Notes: generated by a model from the sequence alone, not told the origin. 64,000 nt of DNA from Opitutia bacterium (GCA_947453335.1 CANGFP010000002.1:186001-250000), one strand, 5' to 3'; shown: positions 50,746-59,317, counted from the stretch's first letter. Translations and numbers: made by a program.

Positions 50746-51723
50746 ATGGCTGTCATCACCTACCGCGAGGCGCTCCGCGCCGCGATGCGCGAAGAGCTCC
50801 AGCGCGACGAGAACGTCGTCCTGATGGGCGAGGAAGTCGCGCAGTTCAACGGCGCCTACAAGGTGACCGAAGGGCTCCTGAAGGAGTTCGGTCCGAAGCG
50901 CGTCGTCGACACCCCGATCTCCGAGGCGGGCTTCATCGGCCTCGGCATCGGCGCGTCCATGCTCGGCATCCGTCCCGTGATGGAGCTGATGTTCTGGTCC
51001 TTCTCCTACGTGGCGTTCGACCAGATCGTGAACAACGCCGGCAACATCCGCTACATGTCCGGCGGCCTGATCAACTGCCCGATCGTCATCCGCGGCCCGG
51101 CCAACGGCGGCACCAACGTCGGCGCGACCCACTCCCACACGCCCGAGGCCATCCTCGCTTCCCACCCCGGCATCAAGGTCGTCTGCCCGGCCACGCCGTA
51201 CGACGCGAAGGGCCTCATGAAGGCGGCCATCCGCGACAACGACCCGGTCTACGTGATGGAGAACACCATCCTCTACAACGACAAGGGCGAGGTGCCCGAA
51301 GGCGACTACATCGTCCCGCTCGGCGTCGCCGACGTGAAGCGCGAGGGCACCGACCTCACCATCGTGGCCCACGGCCGCGCGGTCATCACCTCCCTCAAGG
51401 CCGCCGAGATCCTCGAGAAGGAGCACGGCGTCAGCGTCGAGGTCGTCGACCTCCGCTCGATCCGCCCGCTCGACGAGGACACCGTCCTCGCCTCGGTCCG
51501 CAAGACCCACCGCGTCCTCCTCGTCGAGGAGAACAAGCCGTTCTGCGGCGTCGACGCCCAGGTCGCCTACCTCATCCAGGCCAAGGCCTTCGACGATCTC
51601 GACGCGCCCATCGGCCGCGTCTCCTCCATCGACGCGCCGCAGATCTACTGCAAGCGCATGGAAGACCAGCAGCTCCCCCACCCCGCCCGCGTCGTCGAAG
51701 CCGCGCTCAAGGTCCTCGCCTAA
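50746..51723 (+). CDS. pdhB: pyruvate dehydrogenase E1 component, beta subunit
   Basis: 325 aa, transketolase-like beta subunit. Features are YREALRAAMREELQRDENVV, LMGEEVAQFNGAYKVTEGLL, VDTPISEAGFIGLGIGASML, RGPANGGTNVGATHS, DLRSIRPLDEDTV and VEENKPFCGVDAQVAYL. It pairs with PdhA to form the alpha2beta2 E1. The next gene is pdhC after 21 bases. Confidence 0.96.
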   Translation: MAVITYREALRAAMREELQRDENVVLMGEEVAQFNGAYKVTEGLLKEFGPKRVVDTPISEAGFIGLGIGASMLGIRPVMELMFWSFSYVAFDQIVNNAGNIRYMSGGLINCPIVIRGPANGGTNVGATHSHTPEAILASHPGIKVVCPATPYDAKGLMKAAIRDNDPVYVMENTILYNDKGEVPEGDYIVPLGVADVKREGTDLTIVAHGRAVITSLKAAEILEKEHGVSVEVVDLRSIRPLDEDTVLASVRKTHRVLLVEENKPFCGVDAQVAYLIQAKAFDDLDAPIGRVSSIDAPQIYCKRMEDQQLPHPARVVEAALKVLA

Positions 51724-51744
51724 TCCCCACACACCTCTACCACG

Positions 51745-53028
51745 ATGGCTGAAATTATCGATATGCCCAAGTTGTCCGACACGATGTCGGTCGGCACCTT
51801 GGTGAAATGGAACATCAAGGAGGGCCAGAAGGTGGCCTTCGGAGACATCCTCGCCGAAGTCGAGACCGACAAGGCGACGATGGAGCTTTCCTGCACGGTG
51901 CCCGGCACGGTGCTGAAGATCTACGCCACGGCCGGCTCCCAGCTGCCGGTCGGCGACCCCATCTGCGCCATCGGCAAGGAAGGTGAAGCCGCCCCCGACC
52001 CCAAGGGCAAGCCCGCCGCGCCCAAGGCCGCCGTGGCCCCCGCGCCGATTCCCGAATCCACGGGCGTTCCCTGCGTGCCGGCGGCTCCGGCCGCCGCGGC
52101 CGCTCCGGCCCCCCAGTCGGACGCCAGCCGAGTGAGCGCCTCGCCCTACGCCCGCCGCATGGCCGAGAAGGCCGCCCTCAACGTCGCCGCCCTCGCCGGT
52201 ACCGGCCCAGGCGGTCGTGTCGTCGGTCGTGACGTCGCCGCCGCGGCTTCCGCTCCGGTCTCCGCCGCGCCCGCCGGCCCCCTCAACGTCGCCGTGGCTC
52301 CGCCCGCCGACGGCAAGGGCATCCAGCCCGACGCCAACATCCCCGTGGGCGGCATGCGCGCGACGATCGCCCGTCGTCTGCTCGAATCCAAGAACACGGT
52401 GCCGCACTTCTACCTCGAGGTCGAGGTCGACGCCGCTCCGCTGATGGGCCTGCGCGAAACGCTGAACAAGCGTCTCGCCGAACAGGGCGGCGAAGGCGCG
52501 CTCAAGCTCTCGGTCAACGACTTCATCCTGAAGGCCTCCGCCGAGGCGCTCCGCCGCGTCCCCGCGGTCAACGCGTCCTGGGCCGGCACGAGCATCCGCC
52601 AGCATTCCGCGGTGCACCTGTCCTTCGGCGTGGCCCTCGAGGACGGCCTGGTGACCCCGGTCATCCGCGACGCCCACTCGAAGTCGCTCCGTGACATCGC
52701 AGGCGACGCAAAGGCGCTCATCGGCAAGGCCCGCTCCAAGAAGCTGTCCCCGGCCGAGATGTCGGGTTCGACCTTCACGGTCACCAACCTCGGCATGTAC
52801 GGCGTGACGGGCTTCTTCGGCATCATCAACGTCCCGAACGCCGCGATCCTCTCCGTCGGCGCGACCATCAAGAAGCCGGTCATCGACGCGAACGACCGCA
52901 TCGTGATGGGCCACCGCATGGTGATCGGCCTCTCGGGCGACCACCGCGTGGTCGACGGCGCCAACGGCGCCCAGTTCCTCCAGGCGCTCAAGCAGATCCT
53001 GGAAGAGCCCACGCTCATCCTGATCTGA
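51745..53028 (+). CDS. pdhC: pyruvate dehydrogenase E2, dihydrolipoamide acetyltransferase
   Basis: 427 aa. A single lipoyl domain (residues 1-80) has EVETDKATMELSCTVPG, Lys being the lipoylation site. Then come an Ala/Pro linker, the peripheral subunit-binding domain (SPYARRMAEKAALNVAALAG, GPGGRVVGRDV), a second linker and the catalytic domain with ARRLLESKNTVPHFYLEVEV. The catalytic motif GDHRVVDGANGAQFL is intact. It transfers acetyl to CoA. The E3 gene is not in the window. The operon ends in a terminator 20 bases on. Confidence 0.95.
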   Translation: MAEIIDMPKLSDTMSVGTLVKWNIKEGQKVAFGDILAEVETDKATMELSCTVPGTVLKIYATAGSQLPVGDPICAIGKEGEAAPDPKGKPAAPKAAVAPAPIPESTGVPCVPAAPAAAAAPAPQSDASRVSASPYARRMAEKAALNVAALAGTGPGGRVVGRDVAAAASAPVSAAPAGPLNVAVAPPADGKGIQPDANIPVGGMRATIARRLLESKNTVPHFYLEVEVDAAPLMGLRETLNKRLAEQGGEGALKLSVNDFILKASAEALRRVPAVNASWAGTSIRQHSAVHLSFGVALEDGLVTPVIRDAHSKSLRDIAGDAKALIGKARSKKLSPAEMSGSTFTVTNLGMYGVTGFFGIINVPNAAILSVGATIKKPVIDANDRIVMGHRMVIGLSGDHRVVDGANGAQFLQALKQILEEPTLILI

Positions 53029-53048
53029 ACGCGACGGAGCCGACCAAG

Positions 53049-53077
53049 GCCCGGGCTCGCAAGGGGCCGGGCTTTTT
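53049..53077 (+). terminator. rho-independent terminator of the pdh operon
   Basis: GCCCGG-loop-CCGGGC followed by TTTTT, 20 bases after the pdhC stop and just before the convergent SDR stop. Confidence 0.8.
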
Positions 53078-53082
53078 CGTGC

Positions 53083-53781
53083 TCAGGCGAAGGTCCGGAC
53101 CGCCGACAAGCCGCCGTCGACATGGAGCACCTGGCCGGTCATGAAGCGCGCGTGCTCGCCCAAGAGGTGCTCGACCAGCGCGGCGATGTCCTCCGGCGCA
53201 CCGATCCTCTGCAAGGGGTGGCGCTTGCCGGCGGCTTCCCGCTTGAGGTCGGAGTTCAGCAGCGGCCCCGCCAACGGGGTGTCGGTCAGCGAAGGCGCGA
53301 TGGCGTTCACGCGGATGTGGGGCGCCCACTCGGCGGCGAGGCTGCGCGTAAGGCCTTCGACGGCGCCCTTGGCCGAGGCGATGCTGGCGTGCATCGGCAG
53401 GCCTTGCGCGACGGCGACGGTGGAGAAGAGGACCACGGACGCGTCGCCGGAGGCCTTGAGCGCGGGCAAGGCGGACTGGAGCGCGGCGACGGCGCCGAGG
53501 ACGTTGACCCGGTAGTCCCGCAGGAAGTCGTCCTCGGCGAGGCGGTGGAAGGGCTTGAGCGCGATGGTCCCAGGGCAATAGACGAGGCCATCGAGTCGCT
53601 CCGGCCAGACCGGCGCCGACGGCGCCAGGGCATCGAAGGGCTGCACGGGGACGCCGAGCACCGCCAGCGGACCGGCCTGGCGAGCGGCGGCGGTGACGCG
53701 ATGTCCGGCCGCCAGCAGCCGCCGCACGGTCGCGAGGCCGAGGCCGCTGTTGCCGCCGATGATCGCATAGGTCTTGGACAT
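53083..53781 (-). CDS. short-chain dehydrogenase/reductase-like protein lacking the catalytic tyrosine
   Basis: 232 aa Rossmann protein. YAIIGGNSGLGLATVRRLLA gives the nucleotide-binding GxxxGxG; VNVLGAVAALQSALP and VVLFSTVAVAQGLP (catalytic Ser) follow. The usual YxxxK reads IASAK inside HASIASAKGAVEGLTRSLA, so the proton-donating Tyr is Ile while Lys is kept. The C-terminal part is normal (IRVNAIAPSLTDTPLA, GQVLHVDGGLSAV). Activity is doubtful, or another residue substitutes. It has its own promoter-like sequence. Confidence 0.85.
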   Translation of the reverse strand: MSKTYAIIGGNSGLGLATVRRLLAAGHRVTAAARQAGPLAVLGVPVQPFDALAPSAPVWPERLDGLVYCPGTIALKPFHRLAEDDFLRDYRVNVLGAVAALQSALPALKASGDASVVLFSTVAVAQGLPMHASIASAKGAVEGLTRSLAAEWAPHIRVNAIAPSLTDTPLAGPLLNSDLKREAAGKRHPLQRIGAPEDIAALVEHLLGEHARFMTGQVLHVDGGLSAVRTFA

Positions 53782-53786
53782 GCAGG

Positions 53787-53815
53787 CAAGTTCCGCGCCC
53801 TGGCAGGGAGGTCAA
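53787..53815 (-). promoter_or_regulatory. candidate leaderless promoter of the SDR gene
   Basis: Minus strand TTGACC, 17 nt, AACTTG, then CCTGC (5 nt) and ATG 53781. Confidence 0.48.
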
Positions 53816-53841
53816 ACCGCCTCGCGTCTTTGTCGGACAAC

Positions 53842-53868
53842 AAAAAGGCCGGAGGCGAACCTCCGGCC
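53842..53868 (-). terminator. rho-independent terminator after thuA
   Basis: Minus strand GGCCGGAGG-TTCG-CCTCCGGCC followed by TTTTT, 24 bases after the ThuA-like stop. The UUCG tetraloop makes it a strong hairpin. Confidence 0.9.
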
Positions 53869-53891
53869 GGATGGCCTGCGCGGACCGTGGG

Positions 53892-54881
53892 TCACTTGGC
53901 CGCAGGCGTGGCGGCGGGCTTCGGCTTGGGCTTGCCCTTGGGGTCCTGGTTCGCGTCGAGCTGCTCGTCCGTGAACTTCGAGGCGATGCCGGCGGCCGGG
54001 ACCTCGGCCTTCGCGGTCCAGACGATGGCGTTCAGCACGAGCGTGCGCTGGTTGTCGTTGGCCCAGCCCTTGTGGTAATGGCCACCGCAGAAACCGAAGC
54101 CGCGGCCACCATCCTTGCGCTCGACGGCCCAAGCCACGACCTGCGGCTTCTTCTCCTCGAGCACGAGCTTACGGACGTCGGGGTTGCCTTCATGGGCGCC
54201 GTCCTTGCGGCTCATCGTGGACTCCGGAGCGACCGCCGAGAGGATCGGCGTGACGCCTTCCATGCCGTCGCGGAAGCGCATGTTGAAGTACCATTCGTCG
54301 CTGGTGGCGAAGGGCTTCACGCCGCGGCTCGCGGGATGGTCGGGGAGCGACTTGAAGTCGGCGAGCCAGTGCGGGTTGACCGACCAGTGGGCCTCGAAGT
54401 ATCCGCCCAGCCAATCCTTGAACTCCTTGGCTCCCTTGCCGTTGGAGGAGCGGCCGGCCGGAGCCGGGCTCACAGGCTTGCCGTCGACGCTCAGCCAACC
54501 GGCGCGCTCGTAGGCGGGCTCGACGGCGTAGTGGAGGCAGACGAAGCCGCAACCGGCCGCCATCTTCTTGGCGAGCTGGTCGAGGTGCGGGAGCGCGGGA
54601 TGGCCATCGCCGCCGTCGGAGTAGATCACGATCGTGTCGGCCTTCGCGACGACATCGTCGGCCGGCCATTTGCCGCCGAGGCTGACGGTGACGTTGACGC
54701 GGTCGGCGGCGCCTTGCTGCAGGCCGGCGGCGAGCAGCTGGATGCCGGCGTTGTGCTCGTGCTCGCCGGGCCCGTGGCTAGGGCGGCCTGCGATCATGAG
54801 CACGTTCTTCTTTTCTTCGGCGTGGAGCCCGGCGAGGCCGCCGCAGAGGACGAGGGCGCCGAGGAGGAGGGTCTTGTTCAT
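53892..54881 (-). CDS. exported ThuA-like protein (trehalose-utilisation family)
   Basis: 329 aa. Signal peptide MNKTLLLGALVLCGGLAGLH. The ThuA core has KNVLMIAGRPSHGPGEHEHN, DTIVIYSDGGDGHP, CGFVCLHYAV and GGRGFGFCGGHYHKGWANDN. ThuA-like proteins are glutamine-amidotransferase-fold proteins tied to 3-keto-sugar metabolism. The insert EWYFNMRFRDGMEGVTPIL is typical of the planctomycete/verrucomicrobial exported branch. The tail is Lys/Pro-rich and ends in PAATPAAK. ATG 54881 is chosen for its signal peptide. It lies 70 bases after the DUF1080 gene, with a hairpin between. Confidence 0.85.
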   Translation of the reverse strand: MNKTLLLGALVLCGGLAGLHAEEKKNVLMIAGRPSHGPGEHEHNAGIQLLAAGLQQGAADRVNVTVSLGGKWPADDVVAKADTIVIYSDGGDGHPALPHLDQLAKKMAAGCGFVCLHYAVEPAYERAGWLSVDGKPVSPAPAGRSSNGKGAKEFKDWLGGYFEAHWSVNPHWLADFKSLPDHPASRGVKPFATSDEWYFNMRFRDGMEGVTPILSAVAPESTMSRKDGAHEGNPDVRKLVLEEKKPQVVAWAVERKDGGRGFGFCGGHYHKGWANDNQRTLVLNAIVWTAKAEVPAAGIASKFTDEQLDANQDPKGKPKPKPAATPAAK

Positions 54882-54890
54882 GGGGGGGTC

Positions 54891-54931
54891 GGTTAAAAGA
54901 AAGGCCGCAGAGACTTGCATCCTGCGGCCTT
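54891..54931 (-). terminator. terminator or attenuator between DUF1080 and thuA
   Basis: Minus strand AAGGCCGCAG-11 nt-CTGCGGCCTT followed by TCTTTT. It would reduce read-through from the epimerase-DUF1080 pair into thuA. Confidence 0.72.
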
Positions 54932-54951
54932 AAGGGAAGCGCTGGGTGGGC

Positions 54952-55659
54952 TTACTTGGTTTCCTTCAGGACGAGGTCCTTGAACTCGACCTTCATCGGG
55001 GCGCCGGCATGGAGCTGGAGGGCGAGGATGCCCTTCTTGGCGCCGACCGCGGTCTCGTCGGTGACGTCGATGGTCTGGACGCCGTTGATGAAGTGCTGCA
55101 GGTGGCCTCCCTGGGCGACGATGCGGTACTCGTTCCAATCGGCCGGCTTGATCTTGGCCTGGATCTCGGCGGACTTGCCGACTTCACCGGTGACTTCGAT
55201 CTTCGGCTTGTTGGCGGCGGCGCCTTCCTTGACGACGACCTTCTCGCCGCGCTTGGCGAGGATGCCGCGACCCTTCTCCTCATAGAGGATGCCCGAGTAG
55301 GTTTTGCCGCACTCGAAGTCGCCCTGGTAGCCGGCGACGACGAAGCCCTTGGCGTCGACGAGCTTGGAGCGGTACTGGACGCCCGAGTTGCCGAAACCGT
55401 CGGACTTGCCGTTCACGTCGGTGATGCGGTACTTGAAGGTGAGCTCGAAGTCGGCGACCTCGTCCTTGTAGACGAGGAACGTGTTCCCCTTCGTCGGGTG
55501 CTCCTTGGTGGTCTGGCCGACGATGGCGCCGTCCTGGACGGACCAGAAGTCGAGGCCGGACCAGCCGGTCAGGTCCTTGCCGTTGAAGAGGTTCTTGTCC
55601 TCGGCGAAGGCCGTCGAGGCGAGCGCGAGGAGCGCGAGGAGGGAGGTGCGGGGCTTCAT
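54952..55659 (-). CDS. exported DUF1080 protein (3-keto-disaccharide hydrolase family)
   Basis: 235 aa. Signal peptide MKPRTSLLALLALASTAFAE. Full DUF1080 signature: NLFNGKDLTGWSGLDFW, DGAIVGQTT, FLVYKDEVADFELTFKYRI, GFGNSGVQYRSKL, GYQGDFECGKTYSGILYEEK and the closing GILALQLHAGAPMKVEFKDL. Members cleave 3-keto-glycosides made by oxidising sugars. It starts 10 bases after the epimerase stop and is flanked by thuA, a recurrent trio. Confidence 0.9.
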   Translation of the reverse strand: MKPRTSLLALLALASTAFAEDKNLFNGKDLTGWSGLDFWSVQDGAIVGQTTKEHPTKGNTFLVYKDEVADFELTFKYRITDVNGKSDGFGNSGVQYRSKLVDAKGFVVAGYQGDFECGKTYSGILYEEKGRGILAKRGEKVVVKEGAAANKPKIEVTGEVGKSAEIQAKIKPADWNEYRIVAQGGHLQHFINGVQTIDVTDETAVGAKKGILALQLHAGAPMKVEFKDLVLKETK

Positions 55660-55669
55660 GTTCGGGGAA

Positions 55670-56524
55670 TTACTTGGCGCGGCCGAAGAGGCGGTGCATG
55701 TTCTTCAGGCCCTTCACCGGGATGTCGTCGCGGTTGGGCTCCATCTTGCGCCAGATGGCGGCGGCGCGGGCGATGACCTTCACGTCGGTGGTGAAGGACT
55801 CGATGACGACGTCCTGCTTGTAGCCGATTTTCTTGAGGGCGGCCACGATGGGCTTCCAGTCGAGGGAGTCGCCGCCGGGGACGCCGCGGTCGGTGCCGCA
55901 GGCATGGAAGTGGCCGAGGTGCTTGCCGGCCTTGAGGATGGCGGCGGCCTGGTTCTTCTCCTCGATGTTCATGTGGAACGTGTCGAGGTGGAGCTTCACG
56001 GCCGGGGAGTTCACGGCCTTGACGAGGCGCAGGCCTTGGTCGCAGGTGTTGAGGAAGTCGGTCTCGAAGCGGTTGAGCGGCTCGACGCAGAGGAGGACGC
56101 CCTTCTTCTCGGCGTGCTTGGCGAGCTGCTTGAGGTTCTTGACGACGAGCTTGAAGTGCTTCGCCTTCGTCTTGTCGTCATGCGAACCGATGAGGCCGAC
56201 GACGGAGTAGAGCGGGCCGATGATGCGCGGGCAACCCATGGCGGCGGCCTGATCGACGAGCGCGGTCAGGTACTTCTGCGCGTTCTTCTGGTCGGCGGCG
56301 CTGCCGCGGAAGTCGCGGCCCGGGCCCATGGCGGCGCAGATGGAGCCGATGGCGAGACCGGCCTTGGCGGCGGCGGCCTTCAGGAACGCCGGGTCGACGT
56401 GCGAGGGATCCTCGATGGCGATCTCGACGGTGTCGAAGCCCCACTTCTTGAGCTTCTTGAACATGGAGACGCTCTCGTTCGTGAACGGCGAGGCGTAGAG
56501 GAAGGTATTGAGGCCGAAACGCAT
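55670..56524 (-). CDS. TIM-barrel sugar epimerase/isomerase (ketose 3-epimerase-like)
   Basis: 284 aa, AP_endonuc_2 family. Metal-binding landmarks: LCVEPLNRFETDFLNT (Glu), VKLHLDTFHMNIEEKN (Asp and His), LGHFHACGTDRGVPGGDSLD and a final Glu in DVVIESFT, the pattern of D-psicose/D-tagatose 3-epimerases. No signal peptide, so it is cytoplasmic, unlike its neighbours. ATG 56524 (MRFGLNTFLYASP) fits the family start. It may isomerise keto-sugars released by the DUF1080/ThuA proteins. Confidence 0.84.
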   Translation of the reverse strand: MRFGLNTFLYASPFTNESVSMFKKLKKWGFDTVEIAIEDPSHVDPAFLKAAAAKAGLAIGSICAAMGPGRDFRGSAADQKNAQKYLTALVDQAAAMGCPRIIGPLYSVVGLIGSHDDKTKAKHFKLVVKNLKQLAKHAEKKGVLLCVEPLNRFETDFLNTCDQGLRLVKAVNSPAVKLHLDTFHMNIEEKNQAAAILKAGKHLGHFHACGTDRGVPGGDSLDWKPIVAALKKIGYKQDVVIESFTTDVKVIARAAAIWRKMEPNRDDIPVKGLKNMHRLFGRAK

Positions 56525-56551
56525 GGTAGGGTTGGTTGTGGGGAGGGAACC

Positions 56552-56580
56552 GAGTTTGGGGCGGGCCCGGGGTCGGTCAA
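56552..56580 (-). promoter_or_regulatory. candidate promoter of the epimerase-DUF1080 pair
   Basis: Minus strand TTGACC, 17 nt, AAACTC, then a 27-base leader to ATG 56524. Confidence 0.42.
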
Positions 56581-56604
56581 GGCTGGGCCTTGATAAGACG
56601 GGAT

Positions 56605-57906
56605 TTAAGGGACAAGCTCCCCGACGATCAGCAGGCCGCCCGGGGAGAAGTGACGGTCCGCGAAGCGTTCGGGCTTGTCCATCTTCTCCTTCCGCTGGGC
56701 AAGGATGGCCGCCTTGTCGAAAGCGTCCGGCAGCAGCTCGAGACGCACCGTGTGCACGACGTCCGGCAGCTGGGTGCCGACGGCAAGGGTGCTGAGGCGG
56801 GGGTACGTGCAATAGGAGTCGAAGCGCGTCGCGACCTTGGGCGCGGCGCCGTCGAGCGTGACCGCGACCTTGCCGCCGGCCGGACCGACGACGTCGTACA
56901 CCGCGCAATGCGTGCCTTTGAACCTGAATTCGATCGCCTGGCCCGGCTGCGTCAGGCGCACGAGCGCGGGGAGGCGGTTCGAGTAGGACCTCGCCATCGC
57001 GTCCTTGGTCGGGTCAAGGGGAGCCACCCCTGCAGGCAGCTTGGCGGCGGCGATGGAGATGAGCTTGGCCTGCTCGAAGTTGCCTGCCGCGAGCGGCGCG
57101 GGGAGCTCGTGCTTCATGGGCTTGCCGGAAACCCGGGCGATGGCCGGCCACGAACGGACGATGGCCTCGAGGTACATCTGGTGGCCGGTCTCCACATGCG
57201 GGTGCACGCTGTCCGGGGCGAAGACGACCTTGTCGCCGAGGGCGGCCCTTTCCTCCGCGGTCTTCGGCAAGGGGGCCTTCCAGAGGACCTTGCCGGCCTT
57301 GCTGAGCTTCGCGACCTCGAGGCCGAAGTGGACCGTCGGGATGCCGTAATGGTCGGCGACCTTCTCCATGGCCGAGGCGGACCGCTGGAACTTGCCGTCG
57401 GCGATGCCCGGCGCCATGCCCTCGACGAGCGTGTAGACGAAACAGATGTCGCAATCCGGATTGGTCCGCCAGGCCTGCCGCACGATGCCTTCCATGCAAC
57501 GGATGATCTGGTCCGGAGCCGCGCCGCCGTCGTTCACCGCGAATTCGACGAAGAGCAGGTCCGGCTGCTTGGACAGGACGTCCTGCTGCACGCGGAAGAC
57601 GCCGAGGTCGGACCCCGTGCCGCCGATGGCCGCGTTGATTTCGGTGAACTTCACGCCCGGATAGCTCTGCTGGAAGAAGGCGAGCGACTTCACGCGCCAA
57701 CCGGGCTGGGCGGTGATGGAGCCTCCAAGGTAGCCGACCTTGACCTCGCGGCGCGCGCCGGAGCCGAAGGCGAGCTGCGACTTACCCAGGAAATTCGGAA
57801 GGCCCGCGCGCGGACGGCATTCCTGGGCGTCGACCAAGGGGAAGTCCGGTTCGGCGGCTTGGACGAGGCCGCAGGTGAACAGGAGAGCGCAAAGCAGGGA
57901 ACGCAT
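56605..57906 (-). CDS. exported SGNH/GDSL-type hydrolase
   Basis: 433 aa. Signal peptide MRSLLCALLFTCGLVQAAEP. Catalytic blocks: VGYLGGSITAQPGW (nucleophile Ser in GGSIT, a known GDS variant), GGTGSDLGVFR (Gly), FVEFAVNDGG (Asn) and FAPDSVHPHVETG (Asp-x-x-His). A C-terminal beta domain of about 150 residues (QAIEFRFKGTHCAVYDVVGP) may bind carbohydrate. A likely role is an esterase removing acetyl groups from glycans. ATG 57906 gives a signal peptide at the start. Confidence 0.88.
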   Translation of the reverse strand: MRSLLCALLFTCGLVQAAEPDFPLVDAQECRPRAGLPNFLGKSQLAFGSGARREVKVGYLGGSITAQPGWRVKSLAFFQQSYPGVKFTEINAAIGGTGSDLGVFRVQQDVLSKQPDLLFVEFAVNDGGAAPDQIIRCMEGIVRQAWRTNPDCDICFVYTLVEGMAPGIADGKFQRSASAMEKVADHYGIPTVHFGLEVAKLSKAGKVLWKAPLPKTAEERAALGDKVVFAPDSVHPHVETGHQMYLEAIVRSWPAIARVSGKPMKHELPAPLAAGNFEQAKLISIAAAKLPAGVAPLDPTKDAMARSYSNRLPALVRLTQPGQAIEFRFKGTHCAVYDVVGPAGGKVAVTLDGAAPKVATRFDSYCTYPRLSTLAVGTQLPDVVHTVRLELLPDAFDKAAILAQRKEKMDKPERFADRHFSPGGLLIVGELVP

Positions 57907-57911
57907 GGGGA

Positions 57912-57940
57912 TAGGTGGGCGCGGCGGGGACTTTGTTCCA
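57912..57940 (-). promoter_or_regulatory. candidate leaderless promoter of the SGNH gene
   Basis: Minus strand TGGAAC, 17 nt, CACCTA, 5 bases, ATG 57906. Confidence 0.4.
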
Positions 57941-57970
57941 ACCATGGCCGGCCGGCCAGAAGAAAGCCGG

Positions 57971-57999
57971 TTGCCGCCCGGCGAGCTGGTGCGATGATC
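57971..57999 (+). promoter_or_regulatory. candidate leaderless promoter of the LamG-like gene
   Basis: TTGCCG (57971-57976), 17 nt, ATGATC (57994-57999), 8 bases, ATG 58008. Divergent with the SGNH promoter. Confidence 0.46.
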
Positions 58000-58007
58000 G
58001 GGCTACC

Positions 58008-59261
58008 ATGAAAGGGCTCCTGCTTTGCCTAGCCACCGGGGCGACCTTGCTCGCCGACCCCTACGCCGAGCGCGTCGCGACGGTCATGTCGACGCCCGGG
58101 CTCGTGGCGTTCTGGGACTTCACGAAACGCGAGGCCCCCGGTCAGCGCTTCACGGCGCACGTCCCCGCCGGCGCGAAGAACGACTACGCGCTTGATGCCG
58201 GCAACTACGTGAAGGACCTCTGGGGCCAAGGCCCCGCGGCGAGCTACGCCGATTTCCCGCTGCTGGGAGCGGGCCCGTTCGGCCAGGCCATCCGCATCCG
58301 CGCGGAGACGAACCCCGACTTCCGTCCCCTGCTCTTCGTGCCACGCGCCAGACTCCAGGACACGCCGTTGGACATCAAGGGATCCGGCAAGGCCGTGTCG
58401 GTCGTGGTCTGGGCGATCCGCGAAAGCGGCAACCATGCGCTCGCCGGCATCTGGCATGAAGGCACCGACCTCAAGGAGCAAAGCACCAAGACGATCGCCA
58501 AGGTTGAGCGCGGCCAACGGCAGTACGCCCTCTTCGCCGGACTCAACAAAGAAGGATCGGCCTGCGGCCATGTGTCGGAGAACGGCGCAAGTTCCTTCCT
58601 GAACAAGTACGCCTTGCACAAGTGCAACTCGGCGGAGACCTCACCCAAGGTTCCGGCGGACTCCGACCCGGCGACGCTGGCGAAGTCCTGGCAGACGTTC
58701 GCGATGACCTTCGACAGCCGCACCCAGGAACTCACCGGCTGGCTCAACGGAGTCAGCGGCGACCGCTGGCTGGAAAACCCGCAACAGGACCGGTTGCTGT
58801 CCTTCGCCGCCAACGCCTGGCTGCAAGGACGCCTCGCGAAGATCCCCGGCGTCCAACCCGGCGAGGACCCGACCTTCCCGGCTGACCAATACTACAACCC
58901 GCCGGAAGAGACACCGGTCAAGGTCACCGTCCTCGACGAGCAGCGCTCCAAACGCACGGAGCTCCGCGAATACCGCTACACCAAGGTGAAGGTAGCGCTC
59001 GTGAACGACCGCGAAATCGGCCGCGAGCTCGTCGCGCTCCGCCTCAACCCCTGGTGGTTCCCGCACGACCTCTATACGCCGAAGGCCGACGGCTCCGGCG
59101 GCCCGTTCACCATCGGGCGGGTCATCCATAGCTCGCGCAGCGTCGGCTTCACCGGCTGGATCGGCGGCGTCGCCGTCTTCGACCGCGCGTTGACCGCGGC
59201 GGAACTCGCGCGGCTGCACGCCGTCGGGGCGACGCCCATCGCCGCACCGGCGGCCAAGTAG
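58008..59261 (+). CDS. exported LamG/concanavalin-like protein
   Basis: 417 aa. Signal peptide MKGLLLCLATGATLLADP. LamG-like strands occur at both ends: GLVAFWDFTKREAPGQRF, FGQAIRIRAETNPDFRPLLF, SVVVWAIRESGNHALAGIW, WQTFAMTFDSRTQELTGWLN and VGFTGWIGGVAVFDRALTAA. This is a jelly-roll carbohydrate-binding or sialidase-like fold without a catalytic motif I can identify. It ends in PIAAPAAK. ATG 58008 is chosen over the ORF-track start for its signal peptide and promoter spacing. Confidence 0.75.
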   Translation: MKGLLLCLATGATLLADPYAERVATVMSTPGLVAFWDFTKREAPGQRFTAHVPAGAKNDYALDAGNYVKDLWGQGPAASYADFPLLGAGPFGQAIRIRAETNPDFRPLLFVPRARLQDTPLDIKGSGKAVSVVVWAIRESGNHALAGIWHEGTDLKEQSTKTIAKVERGQRQYALFAGLNKEGSACGHVSENGASSFLNKYALHKCNSAETSPKVPADSDPATLAKSWQTFAMTFDSRTQELTGWLNGVSGDRWLENPQQDRLLSFAANAWLQGRLAKIPGVQPGEDPTFPADQYYNPPEETPVKVTVLDEQRSKRTELREYRYTKVKVALVNDREIGRELVALRLNPWWFPHDLYTPKADGSGGPFTIGRVIHSSRSVGFTGWIGGVAVFDRALTAAELARLHAVGATPIAAPAAK

Positions 59262-59282
59262 GCCCCGACGGGCACAAAACGC

Positions 59283-59310
59283 TTCCGTCCGCGCCTCGGC
59301 CCGGCAATAG
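59283..59310 (+). promoter_or_regulatory. weak candidate leaderless promoter
   Basis: TTCCGT (59283-59288), 16 nt, CAATAG (59305-59310), 7 bases, ATG 59318. The -10 sits inside a GGCCCG/CGGGCC dyad (59298-59317). Confidence 0.32.
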
Positions 59311-59317
59311 TCGGGCC

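Noticed and set aside
49306-52944. 1212-aa minus-strand ORF over the pyruvate dehydrogenase operon
   Set aside because: It is the antisense shadow of pdhA, pdhB and pdhC, with no recognisable domain.
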